A stretch of 64,000 nucleotides of DNA from an uncultured Clostridia bacterium (GCA_934278995.1 CAKQWM010000010.1:1-64000), one strand, 5' to 3'. Positions 25,298 to 33,455 are shown, counted from the stretch's first letter. Made by a program: numbers and translations. The notes: generated from the sequence alone by a model not told the origin.

Positions 25298-25356
25298 CCG
25301 ATAATCCGTTTAACCTTTCAAATATAGGTTTTTGTTTTTATGATATCGTTTTTTGC

Positions 25357-25385
25357 TTGACTTGAAACAATCATTCTAATATAAT
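25357..25385 (+). promoter_or_regulatory. Promoter for the folT riboswitch transcript
   Basis: TTGACT (25357-25362), 17-base spacer, TATAAT (25380-25385). The predicted start near 25392 is just before the riboswitch. Confidence 0.8.
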
Positions 25386-25402
25386 AAAGAAAAAATAAAA
25401 AA

Positions 25403-25515
25403 TGCAAAGTAGGAAGTTGCGCGTTAAGTGTTGCAAAACGGGATGTTGTTTGCAAACGAAAAGGCTCCGCTTAAAAAACGGATAACCCTTGCGGTGCGCT
25501 TCCGCGTCCGTTGCA
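25403..25515 (+). ncRNA. Tetrahydrofolate (folT-type) riboswitch
   Basis: The stretch carries the conserved core of THF riboswitches: GCGTTAAGTG, then GGGATGTTG in a hairpin (TTGCAAA...TTTGCAA), then ACGAAAAGG, and a distal GCGGTG. The outer stems can be drawn: TGCAA (25403-25407) with TTGCA (25511-25515), and GGAAGTTGCGC with GCGCTTCC. A folate-type ECF transporter gene follows, the expected target. An intrinsic terminator at 25539-25568 would be the expression platform. Confidence 0.85.
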
Positions 25516-25538
25516 ATATAGGTTTTTTACCCGTACGG

Positions 25539-25568
25539 AACGCTTTGCCGAGGCAAGGCGTTTTATTT
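25539..25568 (+). terminator. Riboswitch-associated intrinsic terminator
   Basis: AACGCTTTGCC pairs with GGCAAGGCGTT (one G-U pair) across a two-base loop, followed by TTATTTT. It lies between the riboswitch and the folT start codon, so folate binding likely promotes termination. Confidence 0.8.
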
Positions 25569-25600
25569 TGGAATCGGACCGAACTTTAAGCGAGGGTTTT

Positions 25601-26221
25601 ATGAAGTTTTTGGTTTCGGATTTTTTACGCAATTTATCCGTGTCGAAAAAAATAGCGTTCATTTCGCTTTTTACGGCAATATCGACGCTTTCGAATATGT
25701 ATCTCGAGGTGAGAATTTTCGACGTACAGTATTCGCTGACGATAGCGTTTTCTTTTTTGAACGGTCTGTTTTTAGGACCTATGTTCGGCTTTTTGTCTTG
25801 CTTTTTGGGCGATCTTATAGGTTATCTGATAAATAACTGGGGGCAACTTTATATGCCCTGGGTGGGGATTTCCACCGGTACGTTCGCTTTTATTTCCGGC
25901 TCCGTGTTCTATTTTAAAAGTAAAAAAAGCGCAAGCGTTTTTATAAAACTTGCGTTGTTTGCGGTAATTTCTTTTATAATTTGCACCGTATTGATTAACT
26001 CGTCCGGATTTTATTTTTACAACAGAAAAATGGGGTTTTCGGACGCGGTTTTAAGTTACGCTGAAAGTTTAACAGGAAAAAGAGAGGCGGGCTATTTTAT
26101 ATATTTATTGTACAGACTGATTTTTAAAGGTCAGATTTTTAACAGTCTTTTTAATTACGCTTTGATTTTTATAATCGTTCCGATACTTAAAAAATTGCCG
26201 GATTTAAACAAGTTATTTTAA
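25601..26221 (+). CDS. folT: ECF transporter substrate-binding subunit, folate type (FolT)
   Basis: A 206-residue membrane S-component that captures folate and works with a shared EcfAAT module encoded elsewhere. The ATG at 25601 is chosen because GAGGG precedes it and the upstream in-frame ATG falls inside the riboswitch and terminator. Six hydrophobic segments are seen. The family N-terminus KIAFISLFTAISTLSN, then VQYSLTIAFSFLNGLFLGPMFGFLSCFLGDLIG, matches the FolT/DUF6580-like S-components. Folate specificity is supported by the THF riboswitch more than by the sequence itself. Confidence 0.87.
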   Translation: MKFLVSDFLRNLSVSKKIAFISLFTAISTLSNMYLEVRIFDVQYSLTIAFSFLNGLFLGPMFGFLSCFLGDLIGYLINNWGQLYMPWVGISTGTFAFISGSVFYFKSKKSASVFIKLALFAVISFIICTVLINSSGFYFYNRKMGFSDAVLSYAESLTGKREAGYFIYLLYRLIFKGQIFNSLFNYALIFIIVPILKKLPDLNKLF

Positions 26222-26243
26222 TAAAATATTAACACGAAATATT

Positions 26244-26308
26244 AAAAAAGTCCGCCTATACGTCCGTTATCGATGATTTTCGGATATATCAGGCGGGCTT
26301 GTTTTATT
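26244..26308. terminator. Bidirectional terminator between folT and yhbY, with the dispersed element as left arm
   Basis: AAGTCCGCCT (26248-26257) pairs with AGGCGGGCTT (26291-26300), flanked by an A run on the left and TTTT on the right. The left arm continues as CTATACGTCCGTTATCGA, a copy of the dispersed 3'-end element. The two genes converge here. Confidence 0.8.
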
Positions 26309-26317
26309 TGTTTTTTA

Positions 26318-26614
26318 TCAAAACTCGACGTGTTTAACGCCGGGTTTTTTGCTTTTTCTGTATAATACGATTTTTCTTCCGATAACGCAAACGACGTCCG
26401 AAGCCGTCAGCGCCGCTAATTTATCGGCGAAATCCTGCGCGGTGGAGTCGGCGTTGTCGAGAACGGAAATTTTTATAAGTTCTCTTTTATCGAGCGCTTT
26501 TGAAAGAGTTTCTATAAGCGCGTCCGACACGCCGCCCTTGCCTATCTGTGTTACAGGCTCTATACTCTGAGCCATACTTCTTAAATTGCTTCTTTGTTTT
26601 GACGTAAATTCCAT
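26318..26614 (-). CDS. yhbY: YhbY-family (CRM domain) RNA-binding protein
   Basis: A 98-residue CRM-domain protein associated with 50S ribosomal subunit assembly. Typical family sequence is seen: LTSKQRxxLRS-like start (FTSKQRSNLRSMAQSIEP), the GKGG loop (QIGKGGVSDALIE), KISVLDN and the end VIGRKIVLYRKSK. Length is normal. It follows obgE by 24 bases, in the same operon as another ribosome-assembly factor. GAGAGG ribosome site. Confidence 0.93.
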   Translation of the reverse strand: MEFTSKQRSNLRSMAQSIEPVTQIGKGGVSDALIETLSKALDKRELIKISVLDNADSTAQDFADKLAALTASDVVCVIGRKIVLYRKSKKPGVKHVEF

Positions 26615-26638
26615 AATAACCTCTCAGTCTGTAACTTG

Positions 26639-27904
26639 TCAGTCTAAATAATCAAATTCGACTTCGCCTATAACCACGGTGTCGCCGTCTTTTATACCGG
26701 CATTTTTAAGCGCCTTGAAAACGCCCTTGTCGCGCAGAGTTTTTTGCATATACGAAAGCGAATCCATATCGTTTAATACGACGTTTCTCGTAAGCAAATC
26801 CACGAGCGGACCGATTACCACGTACGAACCGTCTTCGTCGCGTTCGATTTCAAAAGAATTTTCGTCTTTCTTTTCGTAAACGAATTCTTCATGCTCTATG
26901 GGTTTAACGGGAGGCAGGGTTTTTAAAGCGTCCCAAACGCCGTCCAAAAGCGCCTCGACGCCTTCGCCCGTTATTGCGGAAATAGGATATATTTTATATT
27001 TTTTACCGAATTTTTTGACGAATTTTTTATAGTTTTCTTCCGAGCCGTCTATGTCGGTCTTGTTAAGCGCCACTATCTGTAAAAGCGCGCCGACGGCTTC
27101 GTCGTATTTTTTCAATTCGTCGTTAAGTTTTTTGAAATCTTCGATAGGATCTCTGCCTTCGATTCCCGATATATCGACGATGTGTACGAGCATTCTCGTC
27201 CTTTCGATATGACGTAAAAACTCGTGTCCCAGACCGGCGCCTTCGCTCGCCCCTTCTATAAGACCGGGAATATCCGCCACGACAAAACTGTCGTCGTAAT
27301 GAGCGACCACGCCGAGATTAGGAGAAAGCGTCGTAAAATGATACGCCGCGATTTTCGGCTTGGCGCCCGAAATTTTGGACAATAAAGTGGATTTACCTAC
27401 GCTCGGAAATCCCAAAAGACCGACGTCGGCAATCGTTTTTAATTCTAAGGTCAGCCTTACCGGCTCGGTAGTTTCGCCTTTTTGCGAAAAATGGGGCGCG
27501 TGACGAGTTGACGTGCAGAACTTTGCGTTTCCCTTTCCGCCTCTTCCGCCGCGCAGAACGAGTTTTTTTTCTCCGTCGTAAAAAACGTCGCAAACGATTT
27601 TGTCGGTCGATTTATCTTTAACTATCGTACCGAGCGGTACGTATATATAAAGATCAGTTCCCTTTTTGCCGTAACACTTTTTAGGTCCGCCTTTGGCGCC
27701 GTTTTCGGCAAAATACTTTTTCTTGTAGTAAAAATCTATAAGACTCGATTTTCTTTTGTCGCCGACGAAATAGACGTCTCCGCCGTCGCCGCCGTCGCCG
27801 CCGTCCGGACCGCCGTTGGTTACGCCTTTATAACGAATGAACGACGTCGCGCCGTCGCCTCCGTTACCTGCTTTTATGATAATATACTCTTTATCCACAA
27901 ACAT
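26639..27904 (-). CDS. obgE: GTPase Obg/CgtA
   Basis: A 421-residue essential GTPase for 50S assembly and stress control. The N-terminal glycine-rich OBG fold covers residues 1-158 (GGNGGDGATSF-like, GPDGGDGGDGGDVYF). The G domain has G1 GFPSVGKSTLL, G2 TTLSPNLG, G3 DIPGLIEGASEGAGLG, G4 NKTD and G5 SAITGEG. The C-terminal OCT domain (RDEDGSYVVIGP, MDSLSYMQKTLRDKGV) is present, as in Gram-positive Obg. The start lies 4 bases after the nth stop with no clear ribosome site, so translation is probably coupled. Confidence 0.96.
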   Translation of the reverse strand: MFVDKEYIIIKAGNGGDGATSFIRYKGVTNGGPDGGDGGDGGDVYFVGDKRKSSLIDFYYKKKYFAENGAKGGPKKCYGKKGTDLYIYVPLGTIVKDKSTDKIVCDVFYDGEKKLVLRGGRGGKGNAKFCTSTRHAPHFSQKGETTEPVRLTLELKTIADVGLLGFPSVGKSTLLSKISGAKPKIAAYHFTTLSPNLGVVAHYDDSFVVADIPGLIEGASEGAGLGHEFLRHIERTRMLVHIVDISGIEGRDPIEDFKKLNDELKKYDEAVGALLQIVALNKTDIDGSEENYKKFVKKFGKKYKIYPISAITGEGVEALLDGVWDALKTLPPVKPIEHEEFVYEKKDENSFEIERDEDGSYVVIGPLVDLLTRNVVLNDMDSLSYMQKTLRDKGVFKALKNAGIKDGDTVVIGEVEFDYLD

Positions 27905-27908
27905 GTTT

Positions 27909-28550
27909 TTAACACTTTTTACCGCTATTTTGATAATATTCGCAGTAATCCTTCAAATTACAATTCATACAATCGGGCTTTTTGGAATGGCAAATATTCC
28001 GACCGTGATTTATCAAAAAATGATGCGCGTGACGCCACATATCTCGGTCTATAAGCCTGTTTAAGTCAAATTCGGTATGCTTCGGATCTTTTGCGGAAGA
28101 CAGCCCGAGCCTGTGCGATACTCTGAATACGTGCGTATCCACGGCGATTGCCTGTCCGTTAAAGGCAACGGCGTAAACGACGTTTGCCGTCTTTTGTCCG
28201 ACGCCCGCCAAGGTTTTTAATTCTTCGGTGGTTTGGGGAACCTTTCCGCCGAATTTTTCTAAAACGTCACGGCTCGCTTCAAGAATATGGCGCGCCTTCG
28301 CATGATAAAAACCGCAACTGTGTATGTAGCGTTCAAGTTCTTCCTGCGAAAGTGAAAGCATTTTTTCGGGCGTGTTATGCGCCTTGAAAAGTTCCTTGGT
28401 AACCATATTGACGCGTTTATCGGTGCATTGCGCGGATAAAATTACCGCAACCAAAAGTTCGTATGGCGAATTAAATTCAAGCGCCGTTTCCGCGTCGGGA
28501 TAGGTTTTTGACAATATATCAATGATTTTGTCCGAAATAGTCTTGTCCAT
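27909..28550 (-). CDS. nth: Endonuclease III
   Basis: A 213-residue DNA glycosylase/AP lyase for oxidised pyrimidines. The ATG at 28550 (GGTGG upstream) gives the normal length; the open frame extends 15 codons further without support. Motifs: LLVAVILSAQCTDKRVN, helix-hairpin-helix LKTLAGVGQKTANVV with catalytic Lys, the Asp in VDTHVFRVSHRLG, and the [4Fe-4S] ligands C-X6-C-X2-C-X5-C (CHSKKPDCMNCNLKDYC). First gene of the nth-obgE-yhbY set. Confidence 0.95.
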   Translation of the reverse strand: MDKTISDKIIDILSKTYPDAETALEFNSPYELLVAVILSAQCTDKRVNMVTKELFKAHNTPEKMLSLSQEELERYIHSCGFYHAKARHILEASRDVLEKFGGKVPQTTEELKTLAGVGQKTANVVYAVAFNGQAIAVDTHVFRVSHRLGLSSAKDPKHTEFDLNRLIDRDMWRHAHHFLINHGRNICHSKKPDCMNCNLKDYCEYYQNSGKKC

Positions 28551-28694
28551 ACAGCCACCGATACATATTTTAACATATATCGGCGATTTTTTCAATTATT
28601 TTAACTCGGTTTTTTATTGTTTAAAAGATATACGCCTTAACCCGAAAAGATTTATCGCGGCGAAAAGATTTTTTATCGTCAAATACGCGAAAGT

Positions 28695-28955
28695 TCAAAA
28701 TACGCGAAAAGTGGAAATCCTTCCGTCGGCTTTTTTTACTTTGTAGATGGCGAAAAACGAATTATAATCGTCCGCTTTGATAAGGTTTACGGCAAGACTT
28801 AAATATCTTTCTTCGATTTTTGCGGACAAACCGCAACCGATTTTCGCTTCTTTCGGCGTTGCCACGGTTTCGATTCTTCCGCCGTTACGCTTAAATTCGT
28901 TTATAAAAGAAAACAGATCGGTTTTCGATCTGAAAACAACAATACAGGTCGTCAT
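28695..28955 (-). CDS. DUF3343 small protein
   Basis: An 86-residue protein matching the DUF3343 pattern: start TTCIVVFRSKTDLFSF, then IETVATPKEAKIGCGLSAKI with a conserved Cys after Gly. The family is annotated as a possible sulfur or selenium carrier and often sits by cysteine desulfurases. Here it is divergent from one (29007-30143) with only 51 bases between, which fits that link. AAAGGA ribosome site. The biochemical role is unproven. Confidence 0.85.
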   Translation of the reverse strand: MTTCIVVFRSKTDLFSFINEFKRNGGRIETVATPKEAKIGCGLSAKIEERYLSLAVNLIKADDYNSFFAIYKVKKADGRISTFRVF

Positions 28956-29006
28956 ATAGTTTCCTTTGAAAGTTATTATTCTTATGTATCGCTAATATAA
29001 TTTAGT

Positions 29007-30143
29007 ATGATATATTTCGATAATGCCGCAACTTGCGGTAAAAAACCCGACGTCGTAAATAAAAAACTCGAATCTTTAATTAAAAGCGCGGGCGTAAACG
29101 TCGGTAGAGGCGTTTATGCGGACGCTAAAAAAGCCGAAGAAACGGTTTTTAATTGCCGAAGTTTTTTATCGAAAACCGTTAATAACGGTCATATAGCGCG
29201 ACTTATTTTTACATCTAACTGTACGCACGCGCTTAACCAGATGATTTTCGGCGTTAATTTAAAGGGAACCGAAATTGTAACGAGCGTTACGGAACATAAC
29301 AGCGTTTTACGCCCTTTATATCGTTTAGCCGAAAAAAACAATCTGACCTTGCGCTTTGCGGGGACAGACGAATCCGGTAAAGTAAATGCGGAAAATTTAA
29401 TAGGACTTTTAAACGAAAAAACAGCCTTCGTTATATTGAACGCCGTTTCCAACGTTACGGGGATAAAAAACGATTTTGAAGAAATCGGTCGAAAAATTAA
29501 CGGCGCGACGCCTTATTTTGTTGATTGCGCGCAATACGGCGGTCACGGCGAAGTCGATATGCAAAAAACGAAAATATCGGCGCTTGCTTTCGCAGGGCAT
29601 AAAGGACTTTACGCAACGCAAGGCATCGGCGCGCTTGCCGTAAATAAAAACATCGACCTTATTCCTTTAATGTACGGAGGAAGCGGTAGCGAAACCTTTT
29701 CAAAAATCCCCTCGTGTTATCCTGAAAAACTCGAAGCGGGAACGCTTAACTACCCCGCGATTGTTTCGCTTTATTATGGCGCAAAATATGCTTACGACAA
29801 CCTCAATCTTACAAAAACCACTCTTAAAAACCTTACTAAACGGCTTATAGACGGACTTTTTACTTTTAAACACATAAAAGTTTATTCGCCCGTAAACGAG
29901 TTCGGCATAGTTTCTTTCGAGGTCGAAAATTTATCCTCTTTAAAACTTGCCGAAGTTTTTTCCGAAAACTTCGGCATTTCGGTACGAGGCGGATTTCATT
30001 GCGCGCCCCTTATGCACAAATATTTAAAAACCGACGAAAACGGATTGATAAGGGTTTCGCTTTCGCCTTTTAATACCGAAAACGAAATTGACGAATTTCT
30101 GAACGTTTTGCCTATGGCGATATCACTTTGCTTTAAGCCTTGA
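29007..30143 (+). CDS. Cysteine desulfurase-like class V aminotransferase
   Basis: A 378-residue PLP enzyme. Features: start MIYFDNAATCGKKP, the catalytic Lys in ALAFAGHKGLYATQG (about residue 204), and the sulfur-accepting Cys in VRGGFHCAPLMHKYL near the C-terminus. The overall form matches the family of Clostridia class V enzymes often found with DUF3343. It would strip sulfur or selenium from cysteine or selenocysteine. The ATG lacks a ribosome site; TATAAT ends only 5 bases upstream, suggesting leaderless translation. The 3' end overlaps the converging hypothetical gene by 21 bases. Confidence 0.88.
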   Translation: MIYFDNAATCGKKPDVVNKKLESLIKSAGVNVGRGVYADAKKAEETVFNCRSFLSKTVNNGHIARLIFTSNCTHALNQMIFGVNLKGTEIVTSVTEHNSVLRPLYRLAEKNNLTLRFAGTDESGKVNAENLIGLLNEKTAFVILNAVSNVTGIKNDFEEIGRKINGATPYFVDCAQYGGHGEVDMQKTKISALAFAGHKGLYATQGIGALAVNKNIDLIPLMYGGSGSETFSKIPSCYPEKLEAGTLNYPAIVSLYYGAKYAYDNLNLTKTTLKNLTKRLIDGLFTFKHIKVYSPVNEFGIVSFEVENLSSLKLAEVFSENFGISVRGGFHCAPLMHKYLKTDENGLIRVSLSPFNTENEIDEFLNVLPMAISLCFKP

Positions 30144-30401
30144 AATTATTTTTTCGAGTTCTTTTTGTTGCGACGGATTAAGCGCAGGGCGAAGAGTCGT
30201 TGCAAAATTATCGAGATCGGCGTCGGTAAGTTTACCTTCGGCGCGATTTTTTTCGGCTACTTTTATAATCTCAAAAAGGAGTTCCGATTGACTTTTACCT
30301 TCGTAATCACGAACGAAATTCCTCAATAAATCTTCCGTGTTTTTGTCGAGTTTGATATCGTTTTTTTGTTTCTTGCCGGTTTTATAATCGGAAAATTTCA
30401 T
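30123..30401 (-). CDS. Small helical hypothetical protein
   Basis: A 92-residue protein from the ATG at 30401 (GGGGA upstream); the open frame extends to 30467 without support and would overlap the divergent gene's start. It is charged and helical (KLDKNTEDLLRNFVRDYEGKSQSELLFEIIKVAEKN), with no signal peptide or membrane segment. It is not recognised. It is divergent from another unknown at 30467 with about 65 bases between, so the two may be co-regulated. Confidence 0.65.
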   Translation of the reverse strand: MKFSDYKTGKKQKNDIKLDKNTEDLLRNFVRDYEGKSQSELLFEIIKVAEKNRAEGKLTDADLDNFATTLRPALNPSQQKELEKIISRLKAK

Positions 30402-30466
30402 TTTAAGTTTCCCCGTAAATATTTTATGCCGATAAAAACATATAATGTTAATGAGTGTTTGTAACA

Positions 30467-30889
30467 ATGGATTTCAGTCAAATTTTCTCTCTGATAAAAA
30501 AAGCCTTTATAAGCGGTGCCTTTGATTTTTTATGCGAGCAAGACGAACAATCCGTTGCGCCCGTAGCGTTACTTTTAAACCTACCGCCTAAAACAATCGC
30601 GTGTATTTGCAACGTTTTGCCTCCTCTTTTTAAAGGCGAACTCGCATTAAAAGACGCTTTACCGAAATTGCTTCCGATATTTATTTCTTTTTTGCTTAAT
30701 AAAAACAAAACTTTTGAAGCGGATAAAAATTTTACAAACGGTATCGATAAGTCTGAAAACATCGAAAAACCGACCTATACCGACACTTTTACACAAAAAG
30801 AAACCGCAAACGAAGAGATTTTTTCGTTTGCGGACAGCGATATATATTATTCTATAAATTCTTATCTGGAAAGCGAAAGCGCGTCGTAA
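30467..30889 (+). CDS. Hypothetical protein containing a copy of the dispersed element
   Basis: A 140-residue protein from ATG 30467, with a possible GTG start at 30455. The N-terminal half is hydrophobic and Leu/Pro-rich (SVAPVALLLNLPPKTIACICNVLPPLF); the C-terminal half is polar. Codons for IEKPTYTDTFTQ come from a copy of the dispersed element (30765-30792), the only one well inside a gene. TATAAT at 30441-30446 is just upstream and no ribosome site is clear. The end overlaps the converging protease by 28 bases. Not recognised. Confidence 0.6.
   Translation: MDFSQIFSLIKKAFISGAFDFLCEQDEQSVAPVALLLNLPPKTIACICNVLPPLFKGELALKDALPKLLPIFISFLLNKNKTFEADKNFTNGIDKSENIEKPTYTDTFTQKETANEEIFSFADSDIYYSINSYLESESAS
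30765..30792 (-). repeat. Dispersed element inside a coding region
   Basis: Plus strand AAAAACCGACCTATACCGAC, then ACTTTTACA, nearly the same as the copy at 21949. It is read in frame by the hypothetical gene and does not contain its stop. Confidence 0.7.
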
Positions 30890-32130
30890 AAAGCGTTATC
30901 AGAGCCGATTATTCTTTCGTCTAAGTCGGGATTGATGCCTATATCGTGTATAGAAATCCCCGTTTTTGGCCAATAAATTTTAGCGGTCGTAAGTTTTATA
31001 GCCTCGCCGGTTATTCTCGTGTAAGTCGATTGCATTATTCCCTTTCCGTACGTTTTATAAACGGGTTTACCATCCCGATAAGATTTTTCGACTATTACGA
31101 TTACGATACTGTTTTTATCGTAATCGAGAACCGCTCCAATCAGCGCTTCCGACGCGGAGGCGCTGTTTTCGTTTGCTAAAATTATGATTTTTTCGTAATT
31201 ATAATCGGAATAATCAACGGCTTCGCTATAAAAACTGCTTTTCTTTTTATCTTTATAAATCGCGTAAGAAACAAGTTGTTTACTTGCTTTTTCGGCATCT
31301 ATAAGGTGCGCGGAAACAGATTCGAGAATATTCATATATCCCCCGCCGTTGTTTCTCAAATCGAGTATAAGCACGGTTTTTCCGTTTTCTTTGAAGGTAT
31401 CCAAAGCCTTTTTGAACTGTCCGGCGGAACCTTCGTTTCCGCTTCCGAGTCCCGAAAAGCCCGTGTATTTAATAACGCCCGTTTTGTTTTTTCCACCGAG
31501 CGGATACTCTTGGTTATCGCCCGTTCTTGCATACGAAATCGAACCCGATTTGCCCGTAAAGCCGTATTCTCCCGTTTCGTCGTAATAAGTAACGAAAGTT
31601 TCGGTGTATTCTTCCTTTTTTACGGCGTAACTTTGCCGAACGCCGTCGTAATCTATTATAAGAGAAAATTCCGTATCGTCCGGGATAGCCGAAAAGGCTT
31701 TGTTTCTTTCTTCCGTCGTGTCGATTGTCGTACGTTTGCCGTTATAATCTATCGCAACGAGTACGCCGTTCGGCTTTATCCCGGCAAATCCGGCGGGAGA
31801 ATTGTTTACGGCGCGCATTATTTTATTGCTGTCGCTATAAAAAGAAAGTCCTACGCCCGAACGTTTACCGAGCGATGTTTTTTTAACGACGTCGTATTCC
31901 TCTTTCGTGTAATACTCGGAGTACTTATCCAAAAGCGCGTTTTCTATAACGCCTACGAGATCGTCCGTTTCCTCGTAATAGTACTTTTTGTACATTTCGA
32001 GAATATAGTTAACCGTTTCGATATCTTTATCGAAAGCGCTTCTTCCGACGAGATATCCGCCGAGAAACACCACCGCGGACATAATTATTGCCGATATTGC
32101 AATCAACGTGTTTTTAAGATTTTTGTTCAT
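30862..32130 (-). CDS. S41 family C-terminal processing peptidase (CtpA-like)
   Basis: A 422-residue membrane-anchored serine protease. A single N-terminal membrane segment (LIAISAIIMSAVVFLGGYLVG), a PDZ domain (about 95-175; GVGLSFY, SPAGFAGIKPNGVLVAI), and the S41 catalytic core follow. Core motifs: LDLRNNGGGYMN, the nucleophile Ser in ENSASASEALIGA, and the Lys about 26 residues on in YGKGIMQS. It trims or degrades exported proteins and can act in sporulation signalling in Firmicutes. The ribosome site is weak. Confidence 0.92.
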   Translation of the reverse strand: MNKNLKNTLIAISAIIMSAVVFLGGYLVGRSAFDKDIETVNYILEMYKKYYYEETDDLVGVIENALLDKYSEYYTKEEYDVVKKTSLGKRSGVGLSFYSDSNKIMRAVNNSPAGFAGIKPNGVLVAIDYNGKRTTIDTTEERNKAFSAIPDDTEFSLIIDYDGVRQSYAVKKEEYTETFVTYYDETGEYGFTGKSGSISYARTGDNQEYPLGGKNKTGVIKYTGFSGLGSGNEGSAGQFKKALDTFKENGKTVLILDLRNNGGGYMNILESVSAHLIDAEKASKQLVSYAIYKDKKKSSFYSEAVDYSDYNYEKIIILANENSASASEALIGAVLDYDKNSIVIVIVEKSYRDGKPVYKTYGKGIMQSTYTRITGEAIKLTTAKIYWPKTGISIHDIGINPDLDERIIGSDNAFYDALSLSR

Positions 32131-32238
32131 TTTTTTAATTCCGTTTATATAAAAATTAGTCTGCTCCCAAAAAACAGGCGTCTATACAGACGTAAAATAC
32201 CGACGCCGTTAAATGATTTTTAAAGTCGGTTTGTCGAA

Positions 32239-32264
32239 AAAGTTGCCCTATAAGCCCGTTATCG
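32239..32264 (+). repeat. Dispersed 3'-end element after the PucR-type gene
   Basis: GCCCTATAAGCCCGTTATCG on the plus strand, ending about 6 bases from the stop at 32271, in the opposite orientation to that gene. Confidence 0.7.
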
Positions 32265-32270
32265 TCGATT

Positions 32271-33311
32271 TTAATCGGTAATCTTTTTGATAACGGATAA
32301 CATTCTGAATATCACCGCATCGGAAAATCTGCGTATATCGAGATTTGTTTCGCGCTGAATTTTATCGAGTCTATATGTAAGCGTGTTGCGATGCATATAT
32401 AATTCTCTGCTGGCTTCGCTGATGTTTAAATCGTTTTCCATCAGCACTGCCGCGGTGCGAAGCATTTCTTCGTCGCAAAAGACCGAATCGGCTTCATCGC
32501 ATAACAAAACGTCCTTCACCTCTTTCAGTTTGTATTTCGGTAAATCTTCCAAAAGGCGTATTACGACGAAATCCGTGTAGGAGTGAACGGACGAATTGTC
32601 GTAAAGAAAGGCGTTCATCTTCATTGCCGCAAGGGCTTCTTTAAAGGATATATCCGCTTTATATAGTTTTTGTTTGTACGTGCCGACGCCTATCAGGACT
32701 TTTTCGCCCGTTTTTTTATAAACGTCCTCAAATAGTTTAACCGCAAACGCTTCTTTTGAAACCCTTTCCTCTCCTTCTCCTATCGTTTTTATATAGACGC
32801 ACGTATTCTGATCGATAACGGCAAATAAGTCGCCGTTATTTTCGGCGGTTTTTCCTAAATATTCCGATGCCGGCAAGGTAGATAGTCTGTCCTTTGTAAC
32901 GGCAAGACAGAAGCAATAGCCGTCCTTGATGGAATTTTCGGCTAAAAATCTTTCGACGTTTCTCGATGAAATATGACCGAGCGCTATTTTTTTGGTGTTT
33001 TCACGAACGTCGGAATAATCGATATCCTCGCTGTAATTTTCTATAAGCGACGCAATAAGATAGGCGTAATTTTCCGATTGTTTATCCACGCCCGATACGC
33101 TCCCGACGAAATTCACGTCGTAAAAACGGAACTTGAAATAAGTTCTGTTTTGTTTTTCACTGCGATACACCTGAGAAAAATCCGTTTTGTCGGGTAAAGA
33201 CACCGGCTTGTTTTGTTCGGTAAAAACGACGCTCATATCTTCCGAAAAGCAAGAAACGTCTATTCCCGTTCTGTTTTTGATGCTTTTTAATATAAACGCT
33301 AATTTTTCCAT
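32271..33311 (-). CDS. PucR/CdaR-type helix-turn-helix regulator
   Basis: A 346-residue regulator. The C-terminal 60 residues are the PucR-type DNA-binding domain: NDLNISEASRELYMHRNTLTYRLDKIQRET. The middle (about 105-260) resembles the degenerate GGDEF-like domain of CdaR proteins, and the N-terminal 90 residues look like a small sensory domain. Family members respond to purine catabolites, sugar acids or amino acids; the ligand here is unknown. A perfect 21-bp palindrome in its leader (33327-33347) suggests autoregulation. GGAGG ribosome site. Confidence 0.87.
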   Translation of the reverse strand: MEKLAFILKSIKNRTGIDVSCFSEDMSVVFTEQNKPVSLPDKTDFSQVYRSEKQNRTYFKFRFYDVNFVGSVSGVDKQSENYAYLIASLIENYSEDIDYSDVRENTKKIALGHISSRNVERFLAENSIKDGYCFCLAVTKDRLSTLPASEYLGKTAENNGDLFAVIDQNTCVYIKTIGEGEERVSKEAFAVKLFEDVYKKTGEKVLIGVGTYKQKLYKADISFKEALAAMKMNAFLYDNSSVHSYTDFVVIRLLEDLPKYKLKEVKDVLLCDEADSVFCDEEMLRTAAVLMENDLNISEASRELYMHRNTLTYRLDKIQRETNLDIRRFSDAVIFRMLSVIKKITD

Positions 33312-33326
33312 TTTTTACCTCCGCCG

Positions 33327-33347
33327 TTTTGTGCAAGTTGCACAAAA
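33327..33347. promoter_or_regulatory. Perfect 21-bp palindrome, probable operator
   Basis: TTTTGTGCAA-G-TTGCACAAAA sits between the promoter and the ribosome site of the PucR-type gene, about where transcription starts. A repressor bound here would block its own gene. Confidence 0.7.
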
Positions 33348-33351
33348 CGAT

Positions 33352-33384
33352 AGTTATATTTTACAGTAAAAACAGGGTTTTTGC
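33352..33384 (-). promoter_or_regulatory. Probable promoter of the PucR-type gene
   Basis: Minus strand TTGCAA, 17-base spacer, TAAAAT, with start near the palindrome at 33327-33347. Coordinates are accurate to a few bases. Confidence 0.55.
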
Positions 33385-33413
33385 AAGACTTTTTAAGAAA
33401 AAAATCATTATAA

Positions 33414-33455
33414 ACCCAAAAAAAGCGCGTAACGAAAATCTTTTTTCGTTACGCG
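33414..33455 (-). terminator. Terminator at the end of the redox operon
   Basis: CGCGTAACGAAAA (33426-33438) pairs perfectly with TTTTCGTTACGCG (33443-33455); on the minus strand a run of seven T follows. It lies 23 bases after the hydrogenase stop. Confidence 0.9.
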
